DNA of 64,000 bases, taken from assembly GCA_023228825.1 (NCBI GenBank), contig JALOAL010000005.1, forward strand, positions 119,489-183,488. Direction: 5' to 3'. Position numbers and translations under genes: made by a program. Below, piece by piece: positions 41,752 through 50,503 of this stretch. The stretch comes from Dehalococcoidia bacterium. GTDB lineage: Bacteria; Chloroflexota; Dehalococcoidia; UBA2979. The notes beneath the pieces were generated by a model that was not told the origin of the DNA, ran no database searches, and saw only the letters and a program-made list of their open reading frames with translations. Position 1 is the stretch's first letter; each line of letters opens with the position of its first letter.

Positions 41752-43278
41752 TTACGCCATCACGTCCAGGCGGCCGTCGCTGGCCGTCTGCTGCGAGGGT
41801 TCCCGGGGCCCGGACTCGCCCGGACCGCCCGCACGGACGGAGCCGCGAGAGCCGAGGCCCAACGAGGCCACCGCCGACCACTCCGGGCGGCCGTCTCCGC
41901 CGTCCCCGTGGGGATGTCCGTCCTGGCCACCGGCCGGCTGCTGGCCTGCGCCACTGGAGTCCAGGCTGCCTCGGCCGGTGTCCGCCGCGCGAACCTCCAG
42001 CCGGTCCACGCGCAGGTCGCGCGCTTCCAGGCCCTGCTGGAGCGCCGGCAGCGCACGGTCGATCAGGTCACGGGCGCCAGACTGCGAGGCCTCCATGCTC
42101 ACCCGCAGGCCGCCCTCCTGGCGGACGATGCGGATGTTCAGGTGGCCCAACTCCGGCGGATTCAGCACCAACCGCACTTCCGAGTCACCTCGGATCACCG
42201 CCGCCTGCACCGAGTCCGCCACCATGTCGGTCACCGCGTTCGACACCGCGCTCGACACCGGCGCCGCCGTCGTGCGGCCGGACGCGGTCACGGTCTGCGG
42301 CTGCGTCGCCACGCTCGGAGGCGCCAGCCCCGCCGCACCGGCGCCGGAAGCATCGAGGTGCCCCCCCGCGCCGGTGCCTTGCGGCTCGGACGTGGACGCC
42401 GGTTCTGCCTCGGCGTGCCCAGCCTCGCTCGGAGGCTGGGCCGCCGCCCGCGCGGCCTCGATGGCCGGCGTCGCCTCGGAAGCAGTGGCGCCAGCGAGGG
42501 ACGGCAAGTGCGGCGAGGGCGTCTCGTGCGTGAGGGTGGGCGGCGTGGCCGGTGCGGCCTCCGTCGTCATGCCCGCAGGCTCCAGGACGTCCTCCGCAGC
42601 GGCCTGCAACGCCGGAGCCAGGGCCGGCTGTGACGCCGCCTCGACGCCGCCGTCCGCACCCGCGCCGGTCGTGCCAGTCGCGCCAGTCGTAGAGGTCAGC
42701 GCAGAGGCTGCGTCCACGGCCTCTACCGCGCGCGCTGCCATGTCCAGGGAAGCCATCTCCAGGGAAGACATCTCCGGGGAAGACATCTCCGGGGAAGACA
42801 TGGCGCCGCTCACCCCTCCCACGTCCACGTCCAGGGACGGCATGGCCGTCTCGGGCACGTCCGTGTGCGGGATCAGGACTCCGCCGGTGACCAGGAAGGA
42901 CATCAGCGCCTCCGCTGCGCCCGGAGTTACGTCCGGGCCGTTGATCAGTTCCTCCCCCGCCTCCGTCAGGCGGTCCAGCAGGGAGAGGTCCGTCTTCGCG
43001 TCGCCACCCATTCCGTCCGGTGCGCCCTGCGCCCGCGCCGCAAGCGCTGCCAGGATGCCGGCCGGGGTGGGAAGCGGATCGAGAGAAGACGGTGCGCCTC
43101 GTGCGCCTCGTGCGCGCGATGTTGCCGTCTCGCCGCCCTGCAACACCGCCCGCACGGCCGTGAGCAGTTGCTGGAACGGGGACCGTTGGCCGGGAGCGCC
43201 TCCACGACGTGCGGAGGGGGATCCGGTCGGCGGCCCGTCCGCCGGCGGCGCCGAGCCCGTCATCAGGCTCGGTGCCAT
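41752..43278 (-). CDS. fliK: Flagellar hook-length control protein FliK
   Basis: Secreted ruler that sets hook length and switches export specificity. About 350 residues of Ala/Pro/Glu/Thr-rich, disordered sequence lead to the conserved FliK C-terminal domain: RGDSEVRLVLNPPELGHLNIR, IVRQEGGLRVSMEAS and ALPALQQGLEARDLRVDRLEV. MSSPEMSSPEMSSLEMASL is a small internal repeat. From the ATG at 43278 it is 508 aa; a GTG at 43290 is an alternative. Located between fliE and flgD, as in other Gram-positive operons. Confidence 0.9.
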   Translation of the reverse strand: MAPSLMTGSAPPADGPPTGSPSARRGGAPGQRSPFQQLLTAVRAVLQGGETATSRARGARGAPSSLDPLPTPAGILAALAARAQGAPDGMGGDAKTDLSLLDRLTEAGEELINGPDVTPGAAEALMSFLVTGGVLIPHTDVPETAMPSLDVDVGGVSGAMSSPEMSSPEMSSLEMASLDMAARAVEAVDAASALTSTTGATGTTGAGADGGVEAASQPALAPALQAAAEDVLEPAGMTTEAAPATPPTLTHETPSPHLPSLAGATASEATPAIEAARAAAQPPSEAGHAEAEPASTSEPQGTGAGGHLDASGAGAAGLAPPSVATQPQTVTASGRTTAAPVSSAVSNAVTDMVADSVQAAVIRGDSEVRLVLNPPELGHLNIRIVRQEGGLRVSMEASQSGARDLIDRALPALQQGLEARDLRVDRLEVRAADTGRGSLDSSGAGQQPAGGQDGHPHGDGGDGRPEWSAVASLGLGSRGSVRAGGPGESGPREPSQQTASDGRLDVMA

Positions 43279-43372
43279 GAGTTGCGTCACTGCATTCGCG
43301 CTCCGTCCCAGTCCCCGCCGCCGTCGTCCGAAGGGCGTGCTGGGGGTCAGCCTCAGCCTGAGGGCTGACGCG

Positions 43373-43702
43373 TCAGACCTGCATCCGGAAAACCTCTGAA
43401 TACGCCTCGACCAAACGATTACGGATCTGCACTGCCAGGTCGAAGGCCAGGGACTCCATCTCCACGGAGAGCACCACGTCGTGCAGGTCGCGCTCGCCGC
43501 CGGTGGCCAGGTCCGCCACGGCGCCGTCCGCCTCCGCGGAGACGCCAGAGAGGGCGTCCAGCATCTGCTGGAAGGAGTTGCCACTGGCGGCGCCCGGGTC
43601 CGTGGGCGCCCCCACCACCTGCCCGATGTTGCCGCCAGCGCCGATGCCGCCCGCGCCAAAGGCTCCCGTGCTGCTCAGGCCGCCGATCCCTGGAATTGCC
43701 AT
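43373..43702 (-). CDS. fliE: Flagellar hook-basal body protein FliE
   Basis: Links the MS ring to the rod. The 109-aa protein has a Gly-rich N-terminus and the FliE signature FQQMLDALSGVSAEADGAVADLATG followed by LHDVVLSVEMESLAFDLAVQIRNRLVEAYSEVFRMQV at the C-terminus. Follows flgB-flgC in order, as is typical. Confidence 0.93.
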   Translation of the reverse strand: MAIPGIGGLSSTGAFGAGGIGAGGNIGQVVGAPTDPGAASGNSFQQMLDALSGVSAEADGAVADLATGGERDLHDVVLSVEMESLAFDLAVQIRNRLVEAYSEVFRMQV

Positions 43703-43722
43703 CGTGGCTCTCCTTCGCGGCC

Positions 43723-44163
43723 CTAGCGGCCGATGCTCAGGGCGCTCTGCGCGAGCGCCTTGGTGGCGTTCACCACCGTGGTGGACGCCTGGTATGCGCG
43801 CGAGGCGGACACCAGGTCCGTCATCTCCGTGACCACGTCGATGTTGGGGAGGTAGATGTAGCCGTCCGCGTCCGCGTCCGGGTGCATCGGCTCGTGCACC
43901 CGACGGGGGGCGGAGCGGTCACGGTGGATCTCCGTGACCTCCACGCCGCCGGGCTCCCGCACACCCGAGGCGCGGCCCAGCAGGTTGCCGAAGTCCGCAC
44001 CCTGCGACTGCTCCCGGAACACCACGGACTGGCGGCGGTAGGTCTGGCCGTCCTGCCCTCGCGTGGAGTTCACGTTCGCCACGTTGTTGGCGATCACGTC
44101 CATCCGCAGTCGTTGCGCGAACAACGAGGACGCCGAGATCTTGAGGCTGCCGAAGAGGCTCAT
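43723..44163 (-). CDS. flgC: Flagellar rod protein FlgC
   Basis: Proximal rod subunit. The 146-aa protein begins LFGSLKISASSLFAQRLRMDVIANNVANVNSTR and ends VTEMTDLVSASRAYQASTTVVNATKALAQSAL, the two conserved helices of rod proteins. Length is normal (about 135-150). Between flgB and fliE. Confidence 0.95.
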   Translation of the reverse strand: MSLFGSLKISASSLFAQRLRMDVIANNVANVNSTRGQDGQTYRRQSVVFREQSQGADFGNLLGRASGVREPGGVEVTEIHRDRSAPRRVHEPMHPDADADGYIYLPNIDVVTEMTDLVSASRAYQASTTVVNATKALAQSALSIGR

Positions 44164-44203
44164 GGCCGCTTCCTTTCGATGCCGGCCAGCGCCGGATTGG
44201 GCG

Positions 44204-44611
44204 CTAGCCGCCGCGGATCACCGTCCGCAGCGTGGTGAGACGTTTGCCCGTGGTCTGAGCCAGCGCCTGGAACCGCAGTTGCGTGTCCACCAGGAGCAAC
44301 ATCTCTTCGTCAATGCTCACGTCGTTCGCATCGTTGCGTTCGGACACCACCGGGCGGCCGTACGCGCCTGCCCCCGCGCCGATGTCCCCGCCCACCGTGC
44401 GCGAGATGTGGCGCGGATCCGTCACCCGCAGCCCCGCCGGCCGCTCTGCGATCTGCACGCGGAGGGCGTCCTCGAACGTCACCTCGCGGCGCCGGTAGCC
44501 GGGCGTGTCGATGTTCGCCACGTTCGCGGCGATGGCGGACTGGCGGCGGCTCAGCCCCCCAAGGGCCTGCCGCGCCACGTCGAAACTGCTGCCGAGGATC
44601 TGGTTGAGCAT
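44204..44611 (-). CDS. flgB: Flagellar rod protein FlgB
   Basis: Proximal rod subunit, 135 aa. It has the N-terminal LSRRQSAIAANVANIDTPGYRRREV and the RDANDVSIDEE-like block EDANDVSIDEEMLLLVDTQLRFQALAQ. Start ATG at 44611. A GTCC run (44637-44655) sits in the 60-bp gap before fliJ. Confidence 0.94.
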   Translation of the reverse strand: MLNQILGSSFDVARQALGGLSRRQSAIAANVANIDTPGYRRREVTFEDALRVQIAERPAGLRVTDPRHISRTVGGDIGAGAGAYGRPVVSERNDANDVSIDEEMLLLVDTQLRFQALAQTTGKRLTTLRTVIRGG

Positions 44612-44671
44612 GCGTCCTCCTCTCCGCCTGTCCTCTGTCCGTCCGTCCGTCCGTCTGTAGTCGCCGGCCTG

Positions 44672-45124
44672 CTACGCCGGCCCGCGCAGGCGGCGCGCGT
44701 GCCGGGTCATGTTCAGGTCGTCCACGGTGCTCGCCTCCCGGCGTTCTTCCTCTTGCAGGGCGGCGGCCTCGTCCTGGTCGCGCAGGTGCTCAAACGATCG
44801 GCGTTCCCGCACCACCTCCATGAGTGCGCCACGCGCCTCCGCCACCCGCACCGCCGCCGCCGCCAGCACCTCGCGCTGCGCCTCGATCTCCCGCGACAGG
44901 CGGTCCGCGTAGGCGATGGTGGCGAGGTACTCCGAGGCGTCCACGGGCGCGGCGCTGGAGGCGAAGCGGGCGTAGGCGCGCTCGCGCTCCGCCTCCAGCG
45001 CCGCCAGCGCCTCGCTCGCCGCACGCTCCTCCGCCGCCACGGAGGCCAGGGCCAGCGTCTGCTGTTCCTCCCGCTGCTCGGCCAGGTTCAGCAGCGGCTC
45101 GAAGCGGAAAGGCCGCGCGCTCAC
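44672..45124 (-). CDS. fliJ: Flagellar export protein FliJ
   Basis: Coiled-coil stalk of the export ATPase that moves inside the FliI ring. The 150-aa protein starts with FRFEPLLNLAEQREEQQ and is almost all heptad-type helix (ALEAERERAYARFAS, LSREIEAQREVLAAAAVRVAEARG, EVVRERRSFEHLRDQDEAAA). The GTG start overlaps the fliI stop as GTGA. Confidence 0.9.
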   Translation of the reverse strand: MSARPFRFEPLLNLAEQREEQQTLALASVAAEERAASEALAALEAERERAYARFASSAAPVDASEYLATIAYADRLSREIEAQREVLAAAAVRVAEARGALMEVVRERRSFEHLRDQDEAAALQEEERREASTVDDLNMTRHARRLRGPA

Positions 45125-46599
45125 GAGACGGCCTCGTGGAGCGCAACCGGCTCGGCCACCACTGCCGCCGCATTGACGGGCGTGGCCGCCTCGGACGGCG
45201 GCGTGTCGTGAGCAGGGTTGCCCGGAGTGTCGAGGGCCGGCGGCGCGCCCGGCTGCTCGCCGACCGCGAGCGCGAGGCTGCCCGTGGTGGCCTCCAGCGA
45301 CTGCGCCTGGTCCGGACGCTGCCGCAGGAAGTCGTTGATCTCCGGCAGGCGTTGCAGGGCCTCGTCCAGGCCGGGGTCGGAGCCCGGCTGGTACGCGCCG
45401 ATGGAGACCAGGTCGCGCGAGCGCCGGTAGCGCGCCAGGTATTCGCGCATCCGGCCCGCCGCCGCGCGATGCTCCGGCGACGTGATCGCCGGCATCACGC
45501 GGGAGACTGACTGGAGCACGTCGATCGCCGGATAGTGGTTCTCTGCCGCCAGTTCGCGCGAGAGCACGATGTGGCCGTCCAGCGTGCCTCGGACCGTGTC
45601 CGTGACCGGTTCGGTCAGGTCGTCGGACTCCACCAGCACGGTGTAGAAGGCGGTGATGGTGCCGTGCGTGCCCGTCCCCGCGCGCTCCAGCAGCCGCGAC
45701 ATGTTCGCGAAGACGGACGGCGTGTAGCCCTTCATCGCCGGCGGCTCACCCAGGGCCAACCCGATCTCCCGCTGCGCCATCGCGAAGCGCGTCACGGAGT
45801 CCATCAACAACGTCACGTTGAGGCCGGACGTCCGGAACTCCTCGGCAATCGTCGTGGCCACCCAGGCCGCGTTCAGCCGCAGCGGCGCGGGCTCGTCCGA
45901 GGTGGACACGACCACCACGCTGCGCGCCAGGCCCTCCCGGCCCAGGTTGTGGTCGATGAACTCGCGCACCTCGCGCCCGCGCTCGCCGATGAGGGCAATC
46001 ACGTTGACGTCCGTGGAGGCGTGGCGCGCGATCATGGAGAGCACCGTGCTCTTGCCCACGCCGGACCCGGCGAAGATGCCGATGCGCTGGCCCAGGCCGC
46101 ACGTCAGCAGCCCGTCGATCGCCCGCACGCCCGTGGAGAGCGGCTGCGTGATCGTGGATCGCTCCAGCACGTGCGGCGAACCGCCCTCTCGAGGCTGCCG
46201 GTGGGAGGCGAGGACGGGGCCCTTGCCGTCGATCGGCCGGCCCAGGCCGTCCAGCACGCGGCCCAGCACCTCTGGCCCCACCGGCACCGTGAGGAGCCCC
46301 CCACGGGCCAGCACGCGCGCGCCAGCCTGCACGCCGTGCAAGTCGCCCAGCGGCATGATCAGCGTGCGTTCGCCCTTGAAGCCCACCACCTCCGCCTCGA
46401 TGTCTTCGCCGCCGCCGGGGCGTTCCACGCGGCACATCTCACCCACGCGGCCGGGAATGCCGTCTACCTCCGCGAGCAGCCCCACCACCTCGCGCACGCG
46501 GCCCTCCACCGTCATGGGCGCGGCGGCGTCCAGCAGCGCGCGGTAGCGCGACAGGCCCGGCGCCGGCGCGACAGCCGCCAGGGGTGCGTCAGGCAGCAT
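45121..46599 (-). CDS. fliI: Flagellum-specific ATP synthase FliI
   Basis: ATPase of the flagellar export apparatus, related to F1 beta. The 492-aa protein has Walker A GIFAGSGVGKSTVLSMIA, the ALIGERGREVREFI block and Walker B VTLLMDSVTRFAMAQRE, plus ERAGTGTHGTITAFYTVLVESDDLTEPV. The Pro/Ala-rich C-terminal 60 residues are an extension beyond typical FliI (about 440 aa). The start ATG (46599) overlaps the fliH 3' end by 11 bp. Confidence 0.96.
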   Translation of the reverse strand: MLPDAPLAAVAPAPGLSRYRALLDAAAPMTVEGRVREVVGLLAEVDGIPGRVGEMCRVERPGGGEDIEAEVVGFKGERTLIMPLGDLHGVQAGARVLARGGLLTVPVGPEVLGRVLDGLGRPIDGKGPVLASHRQPREGGSPHVLERSTITQPLSTGVRAIDGLLTCGLGQRIGIFAGSGVGKSTVLSMIARHASTDVNVIALIGERGREVREFIDHNLGREGLARSVVVVSTSDEPAPLRLNAAWVATTIAEEFRTSGLNVTLLMDSVTRFAMAQREIGLALGEPPAMKGYTPSVFANMSRLLERAGTGTHGTITAFYTVLVESDDLTEPVTDTVRGTLDGHIVLSRELAAENHYPAIDVLQSVSRVMPAITSPEHRAAAGRMREYLARYRRSRDLVSIGAYQPGSDPGLDEALQRLPEINDFLRQRPDQAQSLEATTGSLALAVGEQPGAPPALDTPGNPAHDTPPSEAATPVNAAAVVAEPVALHEAVS

Positions 46600-47371
46600 C
46601 CTGGGCCACCTCGGAATCCGGCCCCGCCGGTTCGTCCTCACTCGCCGGGTCGGGGGTGGGGAAGGCCTCCTGCGGCATGGCGTCCAGCAGGAGTTGCGCC
46701 ACGGCGTCCAGTTGCACGTCCAGACGCGCGTCCACGCGGCCGTGCTCCGTGTCCACGATGCATCCCCCCAGGCCGATCGCGCCGTCCGCCAGCACCTCGA
46801 ACGGCTCGGGGCGGGCTCGGTCGCGGGCGAGGTAGGCGACCACGCCGTCCACCTGCTGCGGGTGGACGCGGATACGGACCACGTTCTGCGAGCCGGCACG
46901 CTCCAGCGCACGGCGCACGGTGGCCTCCACCAGTTCGGGCTCGTGCTCGGCGCGCTCGTCCACAATGGTGCGCAACGCGGCGATCACCATCCCCACCATC
47001 TCCGGCTCCGCGCGGCGCTGCAGATCGTCGCGGATCGCCTTGCCCTCTGCCGCCACCGCCTGCACGAGGGCGAGCGAGGCGGCGAGTTCGGCGCGGGCCT
47101 GCGCGGCGCCCTGCTGGTAGCCCAGCGCATGCCCGGACTGACGGGCCTGCTCGCGGATGCCGGAGGCCTCCAGCGCCGCCTGGCGCACCAGATCCTCAGC
47201 GCGCCGCTGCGCCCCCTCCACGATGTCCACGGCCTCCTGCGTCTCCGCCGGCGTACCGCCCACCATGCCGGAGAGCGGGTCGTCCGGGACGCGCGGGCGG
47301 CCGTCCACGCCCAGCGAGATGACGTCCCCCAGGCGGGTGTCGCGGAGAAACCGCCGTCCCATGTCAGACAA
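46589..47371 (-). CDS. fliH: Flagellar assembly protein FliH
   Basis: Regulator/stalk that dimerises and binds FliI. The 260-aa protein has the central helical segment GIREQARQSGHALGYQQGAAQARAELAASL with the GxxxG-type spacing typical of FliH, then the V-ATPase E-like domain (VIAALRTIVDERAEHEPELVEATVRRAL, VRIRVHPQQVDGV, LGGCIVDTEHGRVDARLDVQLDAVAQLLL). Overlaps fliG by 8 bp. Confidence 0.9.
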   Translation of the reverse strand: MSDMGRRFLRDTRLGDVISLGVDGRPRVPDDPLSGMVGGTPAETQEAVDIVEGAQRRAEDLVRQAALEASGIREQARQSGHALGYQQGAAQARAELAASLALVQAVAAEGKAIRDDLQRRAEPEMVGMVIAALRTIVDERAEHEPELVEATVRRALERAGSQNVVRIRVHPQQVDGVVAYLARDRARPEPFEVLADGAIGLGGCIVDTEHGRVDARLDVQLDAVAQLLLDAMPQEAFPTPDPASEDEPAGPDSEVAQDAA

Positions 47372-48413
47372 GCAGGTCGTCCTCGCCGCCGCGCATCACG
47401 AAGACCTCCTCCGCCTCCTCCAGGCGGCGGATCACCGCCACGATGCGCCCCTGGGCCTCTTCCACCTGCGCCAGGCGCACCGGGCCCATGGCGGCCATGT
47501 CGTCCATCAGCATCTTGGAGGCGCGCTCGGACATGTTGCCCACGATGCGGCCGCGCACCTCGTCCGTGGCCGCGCGCAGCGCCAGCCCCAGGTCCTTCGA
47601 GTCCACCTCGCGCAGGACGCGCTGGATGGAGCGGTCGTCCAGCAGCGTGACGTTCTCGAAGACGAACATGCGCTTGCGCACCTCGTTCGCGGTCTCCGGG
47701 TCCGTGCGCTCCAGTCCCTCCAGGATCACCTTCTCCGTGGCCAGGTCCACGCGGCGCAGCAACTCCACCACGGAGTCAATGCCGCCGGCGGCGGTCAGTT
47801 CCGCGCGAGGCGAGAAGTTCGTTCCCAGCCGCGAGCGGATCACCGCCTCCACGTCCTCGATCACCTCAGGCGAGGTGCGCTCCATCATGGCGACGCGCAC
47901 GGAGATCTCCGGCTGCACCTCCTCCGGCAGGTGCGCCAGCACGTCCGCGGCCCGCTCCGTGGGGAGGTAGGCCAGGATCAGCGCGGTCACCTGCGGGTGC
48001 TCGTTGCGCAGGAAGTTCACCATGTCCTTGGTGTCCACCTGCTGCAGGAACGCGAACGGCTTCGCGCCCGCGTGCTTGCCCAGCCGCGAGGTGATCTCGG
48101 ACGCGCGTTCCTTGCCGATCGCCTTCTCCAGCATGTCCTGGGCATATTCCAGGCCGCCCACGGAGACGAAGTCGCGCCCCAGCACCGTCTCGTAGAAGTG
48201 GGCCAAGATGTCTTCGCGGTCCTGGGCGCTCAACTGGCCGATGCCCACGATCTCCCAGGTCAGGCGGCCGATGTCGTCGTCCGGCATCTGGCGCAGGACG
48301 TCCGCCGCCAGTTCCGGGCCCAGCGCGATCAGGAACGCCGCCGCGCGGCGACGGCCGCGCGCACTGGCGAACGGATTGTCGCGCTTGTCGAGGTTCGCGA
48401 CCAACGTCGTCAC
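47364..48413 (-). CDS. fliG: Flagellar motor switch protein FliG
   Basis: Rotor protein contacted by MotA. The 349-aa protein has the N-terminal FliF-binding domain (RRRAAAFLIALGPELAADVLRQMPDDDIGRLTWEI), the middle FliM-binding EHPQ motif (FLRNEHPQVTALILAYLPTE) and the C-terminal torque domain with the charged helix DDRSIQRVLREVDSKDLGLALRAATDEV. Follows fliF directly. Confidence 0.96.
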   Translation of the reverse strand: MTTLVANLDKRDNPFASARGRRRAAAFLIALGPELAADVLRQMPDDDIGRLTWEIVGIGQLSAQDREDILAHFYETVLGRDFVSVGGLEYAQDMLEKAIGKERASEITSRLGKHAGAKPFAFLQQVDTKDMVNFLRNEHPQVTALILAYLPTERAADVLAHLPEEVQPEISVRVAMMERTSPEVIEDVEAVIRSRLGTNFSPRAELTAAGGIDSVVELLRRVDLATEKVILEGLERTDPETANEVRKRMFVFENVTLLDDRSIQRVLREVDSKDLGLALRAATDEVRGRIVGNMSERASKMLMDDMAAMGPVRLAQVEEAQGRIVAVIRRLEEAEEVFVMRGGEDDLLV

Positions 48414-50051
48414 CTAGTCCTCCCTCAGCCAGGCCTGCACCACCTCGGAGATGCTCTCCGGGTTGCTCTTGGCCATGCGCTCAATGGAGACCTCGAGTTC
48501 GCTCCGTCGCGACTCCGGCTGCGGGAGGGCGCCCCGCACGGCGTGCACCGCCTCGCCCATCTGCCCATCCGTCGCCGCCGCCGCTGCCGCCAGCGCCGGC
48601 ACGCCCGCCCCCACATCGAACGCGCGCACCGCGCGACGGTTCACGGAGCGCACCAGCAGCCGGAAGAAGACAAAGCCCACCAGGAGCATCAGCACTGGCA
48701 GGCCCATGCGGACATAGGCGAACAACTGGTCTGCGGCCGCCTCCGCCTGGAATGCCGCCTGCGCCTCTGTCACCACGCTGCGGTCGAACGGCAGTCGCGA
48801 GACCACCACCTGGTCCCCGCGGTCCACGGCAATGCCCACGGCCGCCGCCACCGTGTCCCGCAGGGCGGCCGCCTGCATCTCCGTCACGCCGTCGTCCAGC
48901 AGGAGCGATACCGAGAGGCGCTCCACGCGGCCCGGAGCCTCCACCTCGAACGTGGTGGTGCGGTCCACCTCGAAGTTGGCGGTGGTCTCCGTGCGGGAGT
49001 AGGCGGTGCCGGAGCCGGCGCCCGTGGCGGCGTCCTCCACGGTGGGGAGGTTGGCGTTGGCGCCGGGGACGTTGGTCAGCGCGCCCGGGATCTGCCCGGC
49101 GGCGTCCACCTCGCCCGTCGTGTACGCCTCGGTGACGGTGCTGCTGGAGCGCGGGATGCCGTTCTCCGGGGCGGAGAACGTCTCCCGCTGAGTCTCCACC
49201 TTGTTGAAGTTGAGGACGGCGCTGATGGAGACCGCGGAGCGCGCCGGGCCCAGCGCCCGATCCAGCATGGACTGCACGTCCGCCTCCAGGCGGCGCTCGT
49301 AGTCCTGCTGCATCGTCAGTTGCGTGCCACTCAGGCCCAGCCCGTCTTCTGCGGCCATCTGCTGGCCGTCGTACAGGATGCCGCCGGACTGGTCGAGGAC
49401 GGTGATGTTCTCCTTGCCCAGCCCCTCCACCGCCCCCGCCACCAGGTGCGCAATGCCGTTGACCTCGCTCATCTGCAGCGACCGGCCGGGCTTGAGCGCC
49501 ACCACGACCGAAGCGGTAGCGGGACTCTGGTCCTCCACGAAGAGCGACCGCTCCGGCAGCACCAGGTGCACGCGCGCCTGCTGCACCTGCGGGAAGGTCT
49601 GGATGGTGCGGGAGAGTTCGCCCTGCAGGCCGCGCTGGAAGTTCAGCCGCTGCACGAAGTCCGTGGCGGTGAAGGAGTTGCCCTCGAAGATCTCGAAGCC
49701 CACCTGGCCGCCCTGTGGCAGGCCCTGCGTGGCAAAGTCCACGCGCAGTTCGTCCGCCTGCGCCGCGCCGACACGGACCGCCGATCCCCCGCCGGCCAGT
49801 TCGTACGGGACGCCTCGGGCGCGTAGTTGTTCCACGATCGCGCCGCTGTCCGCGGCGTCCAGGCCCGTGTAGAGCGTGACGAACTCCGTGCGTCCGGCCC
49901 AGGAGTTCAGCACCACCGCCAGCGCCACCAGGCCCACGCCGGAGGCCGTAAGCAGGCCCTTCCGCACGGGGGAGAGGCTGTGCCACATCTCGGTGAGACG
50001 GGAGACCAACTGACCCACGCGCACGACCCCCTCCGGCGGATGCCCCGACAC
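48414..50051 (-). CDS. fliF: Flagellar MS-ring protein FliF
   Basis: Membrane ring that founds the basal body. The 545-aa protein has a first membrane segment at about 33-50 (LTASGVGLVALAVVLNSW), the ring-building motifs EFVTLYTGLDAADSGAIVEQL and LNFQRGLQGELSRTIQTF with VHLVLPERSLF, and a second membrane segment near 455-475 (VLMLLVGFVFFRLLV). The C-terminal tail ends SNPESISEVVQAWLRED, the FliG-binding sequence. It lies 112 bp after flgM; the shared promoter-like element sits 46 bp upstream. Confidence 0.96.
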   Translation of the reverse strand: MSGHPPEGVVRVGQLVSRLTEMWHSLSPVRKGLLTASGVGLVALAVVLNSWAGRTEFVTLYTGLDAADSGAIVEQLRARGVPYELAGGGSAVRVGAAQADELRVDFATQGLPQGGQVGFEIFEGNSFTATDFVQRLNFQRGLQGELSRTIQTFPQVQQARVHLVLPERSLFVEDQSPATASVVVALKPGRSLQMSEVNGIAHLVAGAVEGLGKENITVLDQSGGILYDGQQMAAEDGLGLSGTQLTMQQDYERRLEADVQSMLDRALGPARSAVSISAVLNFNKVETQRETFSAPENGIPRSSSTVTEAYTTGEVDAAGQIPGALTNVPGANANLPTVEDAATGAGSGTAYSRTETTANFEVDRTTTFEVEAPGRVERLSVSLLLDDGVTEMQAAALRDTVAAAVGIAVDRGDQVVVSRLPFDRSVVTEAQAAFQAEAAADQLFAYVRMGLPVLMLLVGFVFFRLLVRSVNRRAVRAFDVGAGVPALAAAAAATDGQMGEAVHAVRGALPQPESRRSELEVSIERMAKSNPESISEVVQAWLRED

Positions 50052-50097
50052 CGGAATGCCTGGTGTGGGGGCAACGTTACGGCTGGGTTTCGGCGCT

Positions 50098-50117
50098 CCG
50101 TATGAGGGACTCCCCCT
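50098..50117 (-). promoter_or_regulatory. Candidate flagellar promoter element, site 2 (fliF operon)
   Basis: On the minus strand AGGGGGAGTCCCTCATACGG, 46 nt before fliF and between flgM and fliF. The following GAGCGCCG also occurs after site 1 in nearly the same position. Confidence 0.5.
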
Positions 50118-50163
50118 GTCCGGAGGAGCAGCGTCACCTAAGGCGCAGGCGGTGTCGCCTCAC

Positions 50164-50454
50164 CTACATCTCGCCGCGGTCCACCATCTGGCGCGCCACG
50201 GCGTCCGGGTCCACCAGGTAGGCCCCCGCTTGCACCTGCGCGCGGATGCGGCGCACCAGATCCTCGCGCGCCTCCGGCGGCGCCGAGGCCAGTTCGCGAG
50301 CGGCGGCGGAGAGGTTGATGCTGTCTGCGGGCGCGGCCTCGTCACCCGCCTGTCCGCGCTGCTGCGCGCGGCGGTTGGCGGCGTTGGACCCGGTGAAGCG
50401 GTACTGGCCAATTGGCCCGGTGCGGTCGATACCCACGCAGGAAGTCTCCCTCAT
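50164..50454 (-). CDS. flgM: Anti-sigma-28 factor FlgM
   Basis: Holds the flagellar sigma factor until the hook is complete. The 96-aa protein carries the conserved FlgM C-terminal block: DSINLSAAARELASAPPEAREDLVRRIRAQVQAGAYLVDPDAVARQMV. The N-terminal half is Arg/Gln-rich and poorly conserved. Its presence implies a FliA-type sigma factor outside the window. It comes after the sortase gene and before fliF. Confidence 0.9.
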   Translation of the reverse strand: MRETSCVGIDRTGPIGQYRFTGSNAANRRAQQRGQAGDEAAPADSINLSAAARELASAPPEAREDLVRRIRAQVQAGAYLVDPDAVARQMVDRGEM

Positions 50455-50503
50455 CGTCCAGAAGTCTACGCCGTCCGCTTGAGTACGTGAGGCGCAGGCG
50501 CTC